Shown: one piece after another, positions 45,166 through 52,656 of the stretch
Layout: every line of letters begins with the position of its first letter
How positions within the stretch are numbered: the stretch's first letter is position 1
NCBI GenBank assembly: GCA_002478885.1
Contig: DLKC01000039.1
Coordinates: 15,484-79,483, forward strand
Origin: Chitinophagaceae bacterium UBA7600
Lineage (GTDB): Bacteria > Bacteroidota > Bacteroidia > Chitinophagales > Chitinophagaceae
Length of the DNA stretch: 64,000 nucleotides
Reading direction: 5' to 3'
Position numbers and translations under genes: made by a program
The notes under the pieces: generated by a model
Told to the model about the DNA's origin: nothing
What the model saw: only the letters and a program-made list of their open reading frames with translations
The model's database searches: none

Positions 45166-46299
45166 TTATTTCGCCAGGTCTTTTATGCTGTTTACAAGCA
45201 CAGACCAACTGTATTTCTTTTTCTCGTCGCGAAGTTGCGGCAAAAAATGGTCTTCTCCTAATTCGTACAACTTAAGGATATGTGAAGCTATGGAAGAGGG
45301 CTCGGGTTCACAAACCAGGCCGGCTTTGCCATCGGGAACAAGATCGGGAAGGCCGCCGACATTCGTTACCAACATGGGTTTTTCGAAATGATAGGCGAGA
45401 GGTGTAACACCGCTTTGGGTTGCATTGCGATAAGGTTGGATAACAAAATCTGCTGCGCTGAGATAATATTTTACTTCGCTGTCTGCTATAAAATCTGTGC
45501 GTAAAATAAGCTCATTGACAATGCCGAGATTTTGAACGAGCCCATCGTATATTTTTCTGTCTTCGTAAAACTCACCGGCTACCAGCAATTTGATATTTAG
45601 TGTTTGATACCGTGGGTCGTTTTTTAAATGACTCATGGCTTCAAAAAGCAGATCGAGGCCTTTGTATTTACGGATAAAGCCGAAGAAGAGGATGATATTT
45701 TGATTTGGGTTAATGCCAAGATGCCTGCGTGCTGTTACCTTATCAACCCTCTCGCCGAAGTTGTCGTACAACGGATGCACAACCTGCTTCGCCGGTTTAT
45801 GGCTGAATGTTTTAAGATCGGTCATCACTTTTTCACTCATGGTGATAAATGCATCAACTGGCTTTACAAAATATTGCGTGAACTGTTTGTCGCCAGCTCG
45901 TTTTTCATGGGGAATAACGTTGTCGGCTATGGCGACAATTTTTGTATGCCCGTTCTTTTTTACATGCCTTAAAATAGTTCCAAGGCAGGGGCCCATAAAA
46001 GGTAGCCAATAACGTACCACGACAATATCGGGACGAAGTTGTTTTAACTCGTTACCAACGCTTATCCAGTTCAAAGGATTTACCGAGTTGATGCAAACCT
46101 TTATGTTGATATCGGCCGGCGCCGGCTCTGAAGAATATTGCGTGGTGCCAGGAAAAAGGAAATTGGGATATTGCAAAGAAAAGGTGTAGATAGTTGCTTT
46201 GTCGCCCTGCTGCTGAAAGGCACGCGCTAATCTTTCATCGAAGGAAGCAAGTCCGCCACGTAATGGATGAGCGGGGCCGATGATCACTACTTTTAGCAT
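45166..46299 (-). CDS. glycosyltransferase (GT4-like, GT-B fold)
   Basis: A 377-aa retaining-type glycosyltransferase. The N-terminal glycine loop HPLRGGLASFDERLARAF is followed by a first Rossmann half with DIVVVRYWLPFMGP. The C-terminal half shows ILFFGFIRKYKGLDLLFEAM and the donor-binding E/N-rich region FVIQPYRNATQSGVTPLAYHFEKPMLVTNVGGLPDLV. Donor and acceptor are unknown; the neighbourhood suggests a surface glycan, possibly one with heptose. It lies 17 bp after the GT2 gene and ends a four-gene run. Confidence 0.9.
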   Translation of the reverse strand: MLKVVIIGPAHPLRGGLASFDERLARAFQQQGDKATIYTFSLQYPNFLFPGTTQYSSEPAPADINIKVCINSVNPLNWISVGNELKQLRPDIVVVRYWLPFMGPCLGTILRHVKKNGHTKIVAIADNVIPHEKRAGDKQFTQYFVKPVDAFITMSEKVMTDLKTFSHKPAKQVVHPLYDNFGERVDKVTARRHLGINPNQNIILFFGFIRKYKGLDLLFEAMSHLKNDPRYQTLNIKLLVAGEFYEDRKIYDGLVQNLGIVNELILRTDFIADSEVKYYLSAADFVIQPYRNATQSGVTPLAYHFEKPMLVTNVGGLPDLVPDGKAGLVCEPEPSSIASHILKLYELGEDHFLPQLRDEKKKYSWSVLVNSIKDLAK

Positions 46300-46316
46300 G
46301 CCACAAATATCTATGA

Positions 46317-47261
46317 TTAGTCTAAACCTTGTTTTTCTTCAATAAGGTAGGTATTTCTTTCGGAAGAATTTCTGCCGATCAGTTCCGCAATAAATCCTGC
46401 GAGAAAAAGCTGAATTCCGATGACCATAATGATAAGAGCAATATAAAATGCAGGCCTGTTGGTAAGAGCAAAATTGTCAACAGTAAATTTCGCCACAATA
46501 AGATACACGCTGATGGCAAAGCCAAGCAGGAAACAAAGCGAGCCATATAATCCAAAAAAATGCATTGGCCTTTTTCCAAATCTTCCGACAACGTACAGCG
46601 TGATAAGATCAAGAAATCCGTTTACAAAACGGCTCCATCCAAATTTGGTAACTCCATATTTGCGGGCACGATGTTCAACAACTTTTTCACCAATCTTCCG
46701 AAAACCTGCAAGCTTTGCCAGTACTGGAATGTAGCGGTGCATTTCACCAAATACTTCTACACTTTTTACCACTTTCAAGCGGTAGGCTTTTAGCCCGCAG
46801 TTAAAGTCGTGCAGCTTTATGCCCGACATACCCCTTGCAGCTGCATTAAATACTTTTGAGGGAAGATTTTTGGTGAGTGTATTGTCAAATCGTTTTTTCT
46901 TCCATCCACTTACTAAGTCGTAACCGTCTTCTACGATCATTCGGCGGAGCTCAGGAATTTCGTCGGGAGAATCCTGCATGTCTGCATCCATTGTAATAAC
47001 CACATTTCCCTTCGCTGCTTTAAAGCCTTCATTCAATGCTGCTGATTTGCCATAGTTGCGTTGAAAGCGTATTCCCTTGAATGCCGGGCTATTTGCAGCG
47101 ATGGATTGTATTACTGCCCAGCTATCATCGGTACTACCATCATCGACCATGATTACTTCATAAGAAAGCCCATGGATATTTACCACACGTTTTATCCATT
47201 CCGATAGTTCAGGCAGCGATTCGTCTTCGTTGAAAAGAGGTATTACAATGGACAGATCCAT
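46317..47261 (-). CDS. membrane-bound GT2 glycosyltransferase (GtrB/ArnC/DPM1-like)
   Basis: A 314-aa protein. The GT2 domain has VIPLFNEDESLPEL, the UDP/metal region VMVDDGSTDDSW, the DXD-like MDADMQDSPDEI and GLKAYRLKVV. Two C-terminal membrane helices follow (FFGLYGSLCFLLGFAISVYLIV and FYIALIIMVIGIQLFLAGFIAELI). This layout usually transfers a sugar to undecaprenyl phosphate. The donor is not fixed by sequence. It sits between DUF4199 (9 bp upstream) and the GT4-like gene (17 bp downstream). Confidence 0.92.
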   Translation of the reverse strand: MDLSIVIPLFNEDESLPELSEWIKRVVNIHGLSYEVIMVDDGSTDDSWAVIQSIAANSPAFKGIRFQRNYGKSAALNEGFKAAKGNVVITMDADMQDSPDEIPELRRMIVEDGYDLVSGWKKKRFDNTLTKNLPSKVFNAAARGMSGIKLHDFNCGLKAYRLKVVKSVEVFGEMHRYIPVLAKLAGFRKIGEKVVEHRARKYGVTKFGWSRFVNGFLDLITLYVVGRFGKRPMHFFGLYGSLCFLLGFAISVYLIVAKFTVDNFALTNRPAFYIALIIMVIGIQLFLAGFIAELIGRNSSERNTYLIEEKQGLD

Positions 47262-47270
47262 GAAAACATT

Positions 47271-47792
47271 TTAAGTTAATGGTTGTGCAAAAGGATCTTT
47301 TGGATTTTTCTTTGCTATACCAGCGCCAACAAGGGAAGCGATGGCACCTATCAGTGCAAACATCAGCAGTATACTTCCGATAACAATTGGCACAAAGAAT
47401 TTTCTGGTTATTTCAAGTGCCTGGTCTATTTGCTCTTCGCTAAGGTTGTTTTGCGACTGCATTTGTTTTCTTGCTTCATTAATTCCCATCTCCATCATAT
47501 CGGGAAATAAAAATTTCACGGCAACGAAAGAATACACTGCTGTAAGTGCTGCAACAAAGGCAGAAGTTTTGAAACCGTGAGCAAAAACATTACCAAAGGT
47601 TACGTTGCCGTTCATTTGTTTTGCGTAGTAATGGCAGCTCCACACAATGCCTCCGAATAGCAGTATATATTGAATAGAATTGAGGGATTTGTTTGTTGTT
47701 TGACCAGTGAAATAAACGGCAAGTCCGAATACGATCAGCACAAGACTGATCAACAGACCTTTTTGAACTGGAGTAACAACTTTTTGTTCCAT
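47271..47792 (-). CDS. DUF4199 membrane protein
   Basis: A 173-aa integral membrane protein with four hydrophobic segments and a cytoplasmic helix (FPDMMEMGINEARKQMQSQNNLSEEQIDQALEITRKF), the usual DUF4199 layout, where the second membrane segment is followed by TFGNVFAHGFKTSAFVAALTAVYSF. Function is unknown. In Bacteroidota it is very often encoded between a dihydroorotase-like gene and a GT2 gene, as here. I use the ATG at 47792 (MEQKVVTPVQKG); the frame from 47846 would overlap the upstream gene. The gap to the dihydroorotase-like gene is 13 bp. Confidence 0.88.
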   Translation of the reverse strand: MEQKVVTPVQKGLLISLVLIVFGLAVYFTGQTTNKSLNSIQYILLFGGIVWSCHYYAKQMNGNVTFGNVFAHGFKTSAFVAALTAVYSFVAVKFLFPDMMEMGINEARKQMQSQNNLSEEQIDQALEITRKFFVPIVIGSILLMFALIGAIASLVGAGIAKKNPKDPFAQPLT

Positions 47793-47805
47793 AGCAATGT
47801 ATAAT

Positions 47806-49071
47806 TTACGGGTTAATAAATTTATTGGCTTTTGTAAAGATACCAATCACTTTCCCTTTCAGCATTTTATTCATAAATGCTGAATTTACCGACCTACTTT
47901 TTGTTGTTTCGTTTGTAAGCTGGGTGTCTCCATCGTTGTTGAACAAAGTAATGTCCGCAGTTTCACCCTCTTTTATTTCTGCCGCCGGCAGGTTAAATAT
48001 TTTTCTTGCGTTCAATGAGAAGAGCGTCGAAACCTGTTCTGCTGAAAGATTGGGCAAAACGGTATTCAGTGCAGCATAAGATGTTTCTAAACCGGTCATG
48101 CCATTTTTTGCATATTCAAATTCGCAAATCTTGCTGTCCCATTCATGCGGCATGTGATGTGTTGCGATACAATCCACTGTGCCGTTTAAAACCGCTTCCC
48201 TTAAAGCCATCATATCTTCCTTTGAGCGAAGCGGCGGGTTTACTTTAAGGTTGCAGTCATACTCCAGCAGGTCTTCGTCGCAAAAGAAAAGATGATGAGG
48301 TGTTACAGAACAGGTAACCTGTAAGCCGGCCTCTTTTGCGCGTCTAATATATTCAAACGATTTCGGTGTAGTAACACCCGTAAAATGCAGTTTGGAGTCT
48401 GCGTAACGTGCAAGCTTAATATCTCTCGCTACCATCAGTTCTTCCGCCAGGGCCGGAACCCCGGGCAGGCCGAGCTTTGTGCTCATAATTCCTTCGTGCA
48501 TCAGCCCGAACTGGCCAATGGTCTTGTCAACCGGAACCTGTATTACAACACCGTTGAAAGCCTTTACATATTGCAGTGCTTTCACCATTAGACCTGCTGA
48601 TTGCACAGGATAATTTCCGTCGCTAAAGGCGCATGCACCGCTGCTGTACATGTCGTACATTTCGGCGAGCTCTTTCCCTTCACAAGCTTTTGTTACGGCA
48701 CCGAGCGGATGAATATTTACCGCCAGCCCTTTCGATTTCTGAACAATATATTCTACCTGCGTTTTATTGTGTACAACAGGGTTGGTGTTTGGTAAAACAA
48801 GCACATTCGTGTACCCTCCGGCGGCGGCTGCTGCTGCACCTGTTTCCAAAGTCTCTTTGTATTCAAATCCCGGATCATTGAAATTGGCAAAAACATCTAC
48901 CCAGCCAGGTGAGGCAAAGCTGGTTCCTCCACAATGTAGCACTTCCTCGGCACCATCAATTTCGCCGGCGATCTTTGTTATTATTCCATCAGCAATAAGA
49001 ATATCTTTTACTGTGCCATTATGTGGAGAGCGTGGATCTGCTATTATAACTTGCTTCAGTAAAATCTTCAT
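47806..49071 (-). CDS. dihydroorotase-like amidohydrolase lacking catalytic metal ligands
   Basis: A 421-aa protein of the class I dihydroorotase family by overall sequence (PGWVDVFANFNDPG, GGYTNVLVLPNTNPVV, NLKVNPPLRSKEDM, GMTGLETSYAALNT). The active-site residues are changed. Where dihydroorotase has D-x-HxHxREPG it reads D59-V-F61-A-N63-F-N65-D-PG, so both zinc His residues and the substrate Arg are gone. The catalytic IATDHAPH is IATHHMPH, with His replacing Asp. It is likely a pseudoenzyme, comparable in idea to the inactive PyrC' that supports aspartate transcarbamoylase in Pseudomonas; the partner is not in view. It heads a tight four-gene run with DUF4199 and two glycosyltransferases. 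Confidence 0.85.
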   Translation of the reverse strand: MKILLKQVIIADPRSPHNGTVKDILIADGIITKIAGEIDGAEEVLHCGGTSFASPGWVDVFANFNDPGFEYKETLETGAAAAAAGGYTNVLVLPNTNPVVHNKTQVEYIVQKSKGLAVNIHPLGAVTKACEGKELAEMYDMYSSGACAFSDGNYPVQSAGLMVKALQYVKAFNGVVIQVPVDKTIGQFGLMHEGIMSTKLGLPGVPALAEELMVARDIKLARYADSKLHFTGVTTPKSFEYIRRAKEAGLQVTCSVTPHHLFFCDEDLLEYDCNLKVNPPLRSKEDMMALREAVLNGTVDCIATHHMPHEWDSKICEFEYAKNGMTGLETSYAALNTVLPNLSAEQVSTLFSLNARKIFNLPAAEIKEGETADITLFNNDGDTQLTNETTKSRSVNSAFMNKMLKGKVIGIFTKANKFINP

Positions 49072-49164
49072 GTGAGTGAAGTAAAATTTTGCGAATATAG
49101 GTTGAATTTTATTATAAAGCCTTTACATTTGCTGCCCTGTCGGTAAAACAACAGGCCTTAGGTT

Positions 49165-49241
49165 CGGGTGGTGGCGCAGCCCGGTAGCGTATCTGCATGG
49201 GGTGCAGGGGGTCGCTGGTTCGAATCCAGTCCACCCGACCA
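49165..49241 (+). tRNA. tRNA-Pro (anticodon GGG)
   Basis: A 77-nt cloverleaf with encoded CCA. The acceptor stem CGGGTGG / CCACCCG is perfect. The D stem is GCGC/GCGT, the anticodon stem TCTGC/GCAGG has loop ATGGGGT (anticodon GGG, T33, G37), and the T stem GCTGG/CCAGT has loop TTCGAAT. It reads CCC and CCU codons. An antisense open frame over it is a well-known spurious call. Confidence 0.97.
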
Positions 49242-49271
49242 AAAGTGATTCAGTAATGAGTCACTTTTTTT
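49242..49271 (+). terminator. intrinsic terminator of tRNA-Pro
   Basis: AAGTGATTC pairs with GAGTCACTT (one G-T) around a 6-nt loop, followed by a run of T residues. It starts right after the CCA end. Confidence 0.82.
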
Positions 49272-49382
49272 ATTGATTAAAACGAGCCAATCACTCCCTT
49301 CAAGATGCACGTATGCCCACAAAAAGTTGCGCATATTTTTCCGATTTATTTGTGCCAGGCTTTTGCTCTTCATAGCGTCTTC

Positions 49383-49507
49383 GTTGCGTCGCACACTTGT
49401 ACTGCAGTGCCGGAACAAAAGTCTGAAACCGTGAGCCTGATCGTATTATCTTTTACTTTCCGCGTTTAGCTGCGCATTGCTATGAAAGTACAAGTGTGCG
49501 ACGCAAC
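49383..49507. repeat. perfect inverted repeat pair, GCG arms
   Basis: Both arms are identical and inverted: GTTGCGTCGCACACTTGTAC (49383) and GTACAAGTGTGCGACGCAAC (ending 49507), spanning 125 bp. The left flank GCCAGGCTTTTGCTCTTCATA matches other copies. It lies in the 390-bp gap between tRNA-Pro and the Rieske gene; a GGCGTAGCGT hairpin lies further right. Confidence 0.95.
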
Positions 49508-49574
49508 GATGCTTAATACTTAGGTGCAGCCTGGCCTATAGATATTCTTGTCTTGAATATTATAACTTTGAAGA

Positions 49575-49601
49575 AGGCGTAACGTTTTTTACGCTACGCC
49601 T
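49575..49601 (-). terminator. possible terminator of the Rieske gene
   Basis: GGCGTAGCGT pairs with ACGTTACGCC on the minus strand (10-bp stem, one G-T). Only TTCTTC follows, so termination is not certain. It lies 60 bp past the Rieske stop codon. Confidence 0.45.
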
Positions 49602-49661
49602 CGTTGGCTTTCATGGGCATGCATTTAACTTCTCATGTGATCTGTCTCTTAAAAAGATTGT

Positions 49662-50081
49662 TTAGCTGACGGTTAGTGTATTGCCATTCACGGCTACGGT
49701 ATATGTCTTCAAAGATTTGGTAGCCGGACCCTGTAAAACGCTGCCTGTATTGTCGTATTCGCTACCATGGCACGGACATTTAAATTTGTCGCTGGAGTTA
49801 TCCCAGTTTATTGTACAGCCCTGGTGCGTACAAATAAGACTTAAGGCATGAAAACTGGTAGCAGTGTTACCATCAGCAACCCTTATTACTATTACGTCGT
49901 TTTTTGTAACAGAACTTCCTATGGAAGTAAGCTGCGAATTAAGATCTGCGGTAATAATTGTTGTGCCTGTGCCTCCACCTGAAGGAGAGGATGATGACTT
50001 GGAGCATGCTGCCGCCAGGCTGCCCGCACACACAAATATTGATAATTGTCCGATGTTGTTTAAGAAATCTCTGCGCTCCAT
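49662..50081 (-). CDS. exported Rieske [2Fe-2S] lipoprotein
   Basis: A 139-aa protein. I start it at the ATG at 50081 (MERRDFLNNIGQLSIFVCAGSL), which gives a Tat-like RR signal followed by a lipobox AAAC (Cys 26); the longer frame from 50168 hides this. A Ser/Gly-rich linker leads to the Rieske domain: CTHQGC (Cys 84, His 86) and CPCHGS (Cys 102, His 105) hold the cluster, and Cys 89 and Cys 104 would form the usual disulfide. Such small lipoproteins serve as electron carriers in the periplasm; its partner is unknown. It lies 101 bp downstream of the sigma-factor partner gene on the same strand and may be co-transcribed. Confidence 0.92.
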   Translation of the reverse strand: MERRDFLNNIGQLSIFVCAGSLAAACSKSSSSPSGGGTGTTIITADLNSQLTSIGSSVTKNDVIVIRVADGNTATSFHALSLICTHQGCTINWDNSSDKFKCPCHGSEYDNTGSVLQGPATKSLKTYTVAVNGNTLTVS

Positions 50082-50182
50082 TTGATTTATTTTTAGTGAT
50101 TGAACGAGGCTTTTACTGGCAATAGACGGCCATTCCGGAAAAATTATTTTTTCTTTCCAGCCATACATGCACGCTTGAATGT

Positions 50183-51568
50183 TTAAGGTATTCGTCTTGT
50201 AAATGCAATATTGACGCCGGCACTGCTTAATGGTAAACTGCCGGTTCCAACGCCCTTGAGCGGAATTTTATAATAAGGCTCAAAACGTAAGTAGTTCTTT
50301 GTACCTGCTTTTATTTCATAGCCAGCGCTGATGTTCATTACAGCAGCCCAGTCTTTCTCGGGGGTTTTGTAGGTGTAGTCTCTATTGCGGTAACTGCCAT
50401 TATAAATATAGGCGTAGTTGTAATACTCTTTTTTCATTAAATACGACGAAATACCTGCCGACGCGAACCATAAGTGATTGTTCTTTTCATTAAAATTAAA
50501 TCTAGCGTTCAGAGGTATTTCATACATACTGCAATACCCTGAAACAGACTTAAGATCAACCCAATTGAGGTAAGGCACTTTACTCTTGTCAAAATATTGC
50601 CCCTCTGTATAGTAATTTTTTTTATCGATGATAATTCCAGTTTCGAGTTGCCATTTCTTGTTAAAACGGTAGCCTGTGATAATTCCTGCATTAAAGCCAG
50701 GATGGGTCATTTTCTGAAACTTGATAAAAGTCAGGTCAGCCGAGGCCGCCACTCCTGCATAGAAATAATTTGTCTTTAGTCTGCCGGGCTTACTGGCATT
50801 TTTTGTTTTAACGGGTTTAATTGCAGCGCTGACTTTTGAAGGGTGTTGGGCATCGGCCAACTCTTTACCAACGTCGGTATTACTGTTTTTTACTTCCGCA
50901 TTGCTTGCTGCCGCCTCCGTTTGTTTATTTTCATTCAATAGTGCCTGGGATGCAGACTTATCTGTAGTTGGCTGTGGTAAGGGTTGCCCTTTTTGTAAGT
51001 CGTTTTGCAAGGGCAGATTTTGATTGCCGGTTGTTTTTGGTAGAATTTGCTCGTCCTGAATCTTAAGCAATGCATCAAAATCATGGTTGGCGTTGCTATT
51101 CGACTTTTCGAATGACTTCTCTGCTGAAATTATTGCCGCGTTGGCAATGGTGTTGCTATTTTCCCAGCTTTTTGTAGTAACTGCTGGCAATGGAGCTATC
51201 GATTTTGACAGCGCCGCAGAATTGTCTTTTAAAGTGGACGCGGCCTGCTCCTGTGCGATTTTTTCTTGCTGCGGTTGATTGTTTATTTTATTGTCAGTAC
51301 CCGCTGGTGCTTTTAAAGTGCTGTTATTATTATCCCTGAACAGTGTAATATTCCATAAGAGCAAACCAATAAAAGGCAGAACAATAAACCACCAGAAAAC
51401 AAGGAATCTCCTTTTTTTCTTTTCTGGTTTCTGTGCTTCTGAGCCTTCTTCTTCGTGTAATGCTTTCAGCACGCCGTTAAAATCGGCAGCCTGCTCTGCA
51501 TTAATATCGTAGTTTTCTGCAGCAGTTCGAAACAAGCCCTCTATATCGTCGTCATTCACGTAAAACAT
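50183..51568 (-). CDS. sigma-factor partner: anti-sigma-like N-terminus, one TM, linker, outer-membrane barrel domain
   Basis: A 461-aa protein overlapping the ECF sigma gene by 13 bp. Residues 1-52 are acidic and soluble (DDIEGLFRTAAENYDINAEQAADFNGVL), the kind of start seen in Bacteroidota anti-sigma proteins. One membrane helix follows a KKKRR stop (FLVFWWFIVLPFIGLLLWNITLF, about 55-77). Residues of about 80-265 are Gln/Asn/Ala/Lys-rich and probably unfolded. The last 190 residues form a small beta-barrel (AGVAASADLTFIKF, YRFNKKWQLETGIIID, up to GVNIAFTRRIP). A cytosol-to-outer-membrane layout in one chain is implied. No signal peptide precedes the barrel. I infer a trans-envelope sensor, not a proven one. 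Confidence 0.82.
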   Translation of the reverse strand: MFYVNDDDIEGLFRTAAENYDINAEQAADFNGVLKALHEEEGSEAQKPEKKKRRFLVFWWFIVLPFIGLLLWNITLFRDNNNSTLKAPAGTDNKINNQPQQEKIAQEQAASTLKDNSAALSKSIAPLPAVTTKSWENSNTIANAAIISAEKSFEKSNSNANHDFDALLKIQDEQILPKTTGNQNLPLQNDLQKGQPLPQPTTDKSASQALLNENKQTEAAASNAEVKNSNTDVGKELADAQHPSKVSAAIKPVKTKNASKPGRLKTNYFYAGVAASADLTFIKFQKMTHPGFNAGIITGYRFNKKWQLETGIIIDKKNYYTEGQYFDKSKVPYLNWVDLKSVSGYCSMYEIPLNARFNFNEKNNHLWFASAGISSYLMKKEYYNYAYIYNGSYRNRDYTYKTPEKDWAAVMNISAGYEIKAGTKNYLRFEPYYKIPLKGVGTGSLPLSSAGVNIAFTRRIP

Positions 51569-52131
51569 AGCGTGTTTCCGTTTTTGTCCTGTATAAAATA
51601 TTTTTTCAAAGCAATTTTGGCTTTGGAAAGATTGGATTTTGATGTACCCACCGATATGCCCAGCATCGAAGCGATTTCCTGGTGGCTGTAACCGTCTATC
51701 ACATGCAGGTTAAACACTACACGATATGCGGGTGTGAGACGGCGCACAAGGGTTATTAATTCTTTGTACATCAGTTTCTCTTCCCCGCTGTTTTCTTTGC
51801 CTGGTATCTGCCAAACAGATTCAGGTATAACCGAAGTTTCAGGAACAAGATTTTCCTTACTCATATAATCGATCGAAGCGTTAATAGCAAGTCTGCGCAT
51901 CCAGCCCATCAACATTTTTTCCAAATTGTCAGGATCGCGGATCTCGAATTTTTTTATGTTTTTAAAAATGCGCACAAAAGCATCGTTAGCGGCTATCGAA
52001 GCATTATCAAAAGAATGAACATACCGGAAAGAGATACGCATTACATAGGCCAGGTACCTGTCGTACATAACTTTCTGGCAACGATGGTCGTTGGCACAGC
52101 ATCCTTCTAATATTTGAAGCAGATTCTGCAA
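51556..52131 (-). CDS. ECF-family RNA polymerase sigma factor
   Basis: 191 aa. Region 2 is seen in QKVMYDRYLAYVMRISFRYVHSFDNASIAANDAFVRIFKNIKKFE, including the promoter-melting segment and the D-A-F-x-R-x-F block. Region 4 is LTPAYRVVFNLHVIDGYSHQEIASMLGISVGTSKSNLSKAKIALKK, with the helix-turn-helix. The frame opens at a TTG (52131); no ATG lies close enough upstream, and the next in-frame Met would cut region 2, so a non-ATG start is likely. The stop overlaps the next gene by 13 bp, so the pair is coupled. Its regulon is unknown. Confidence 0.93.
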   Translation of the reverse strand: MQNLLQILEGCCANDHRCQKVMYDRYLAYVMRISFRYVHSFDNASIAANDAFVRIFKNIKKFEIRDPDNLEKMLMGWMRRLAINASIDYMSKENLVPETSVIPESVWQIPGKENSGEEKLMYKELITLVRRLTPAYRVVFNLHVIDGYSHQEIASMLGISVGTSKSNLSKAKIALKKYFIQDKNGNTLCFT

Positions 52132-52656
52132 ATGTTTTTTCCCGCGGTCAATATACGATATAAATAAACTTGCGCCTGATGGAATTGGTTGCCTCTATCT
52201 GTAAAAACTTCTTTGTTTATGTAATCGTAAAAGCTGGTAAGTTATTTTTTGTTCCCATCGGCTTTGCAATAATCAGCTGTTGTTGCGTCGCACACTTCAG
52301 CAGCAGCAATGCTATGCGGCATTCCAAAATAATCGCGGGTCATTTTGTTATAGCGTGCCTCGTTGTCAGCGCAGTTAACTAAAAAAACATGACGTAAATC
52401 ATAGTGCTAAAAAGCTGAATTGTGAAAAAACTGCCTTAACTTTTCAGTTGATTACCAAAGTCAATATCCGTTAAAAGCCGCCTGAAGTTCAATATCCTGC
52501 AAATCCAAAGCTTATGTAAAGAACAGTGTTCTGCTGCACAAGGAGTAAATGTTGCCAAATATTCTTGCTACTATGATGCACCTGGAAGACCTTTCTGCTT
52601 CTTTCTCTGCTTTCGATTACCGGTAACATTTTTTATCATTTATTAAAAAGACAACT
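52132..52656. other. divergent regulatory gap between the ECF sigma operon and the M4 peptidase
   Basis: 525 bp with no convincing gene. It holds one repeat copy at 52282 and an A+T-rich stretch. It should contain the promoters of both units; I could not place a TAnnTTTG element with confidence. Overlapping short frames here have no start signal or family resemblance. Confidence 0.6.
52282..52297 (+). repeat. dispersed palindromic repeat copy, GCG subtype
   Basis: GTTGCGTCGCACACTT followed by CAGCAGC, in the divergent gap before the M4 peptidase. No facing partner is visible. Confidence 0.88.

Noticed and set aside
49158..49418. Minus-strand frame of 86 codons over the tRNA, ending with a DSNQRPPAPHADTLPGCATTRT-type text
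   Set aside because: It is antisense to tRNA-Pro; this peptide is a known artefact of translating tRNA genes backwards.
49165..49507. tRNA-Pro followed by a perfect inverted repeat as an integration (att) site
   Set aside because: There is no integrase, no second tRNA 3' copy and no cargo; the repeat is the same dispersed family seen everywhere.
52170..52382. Plus-strand frame of 70 codons before the M4 peptidase
   Set aside because: It overlaps a repeat copy and has no family resemblance; its apparent membrane text (CISCCCVAHFSSS) looks like translated intergenic DNA.
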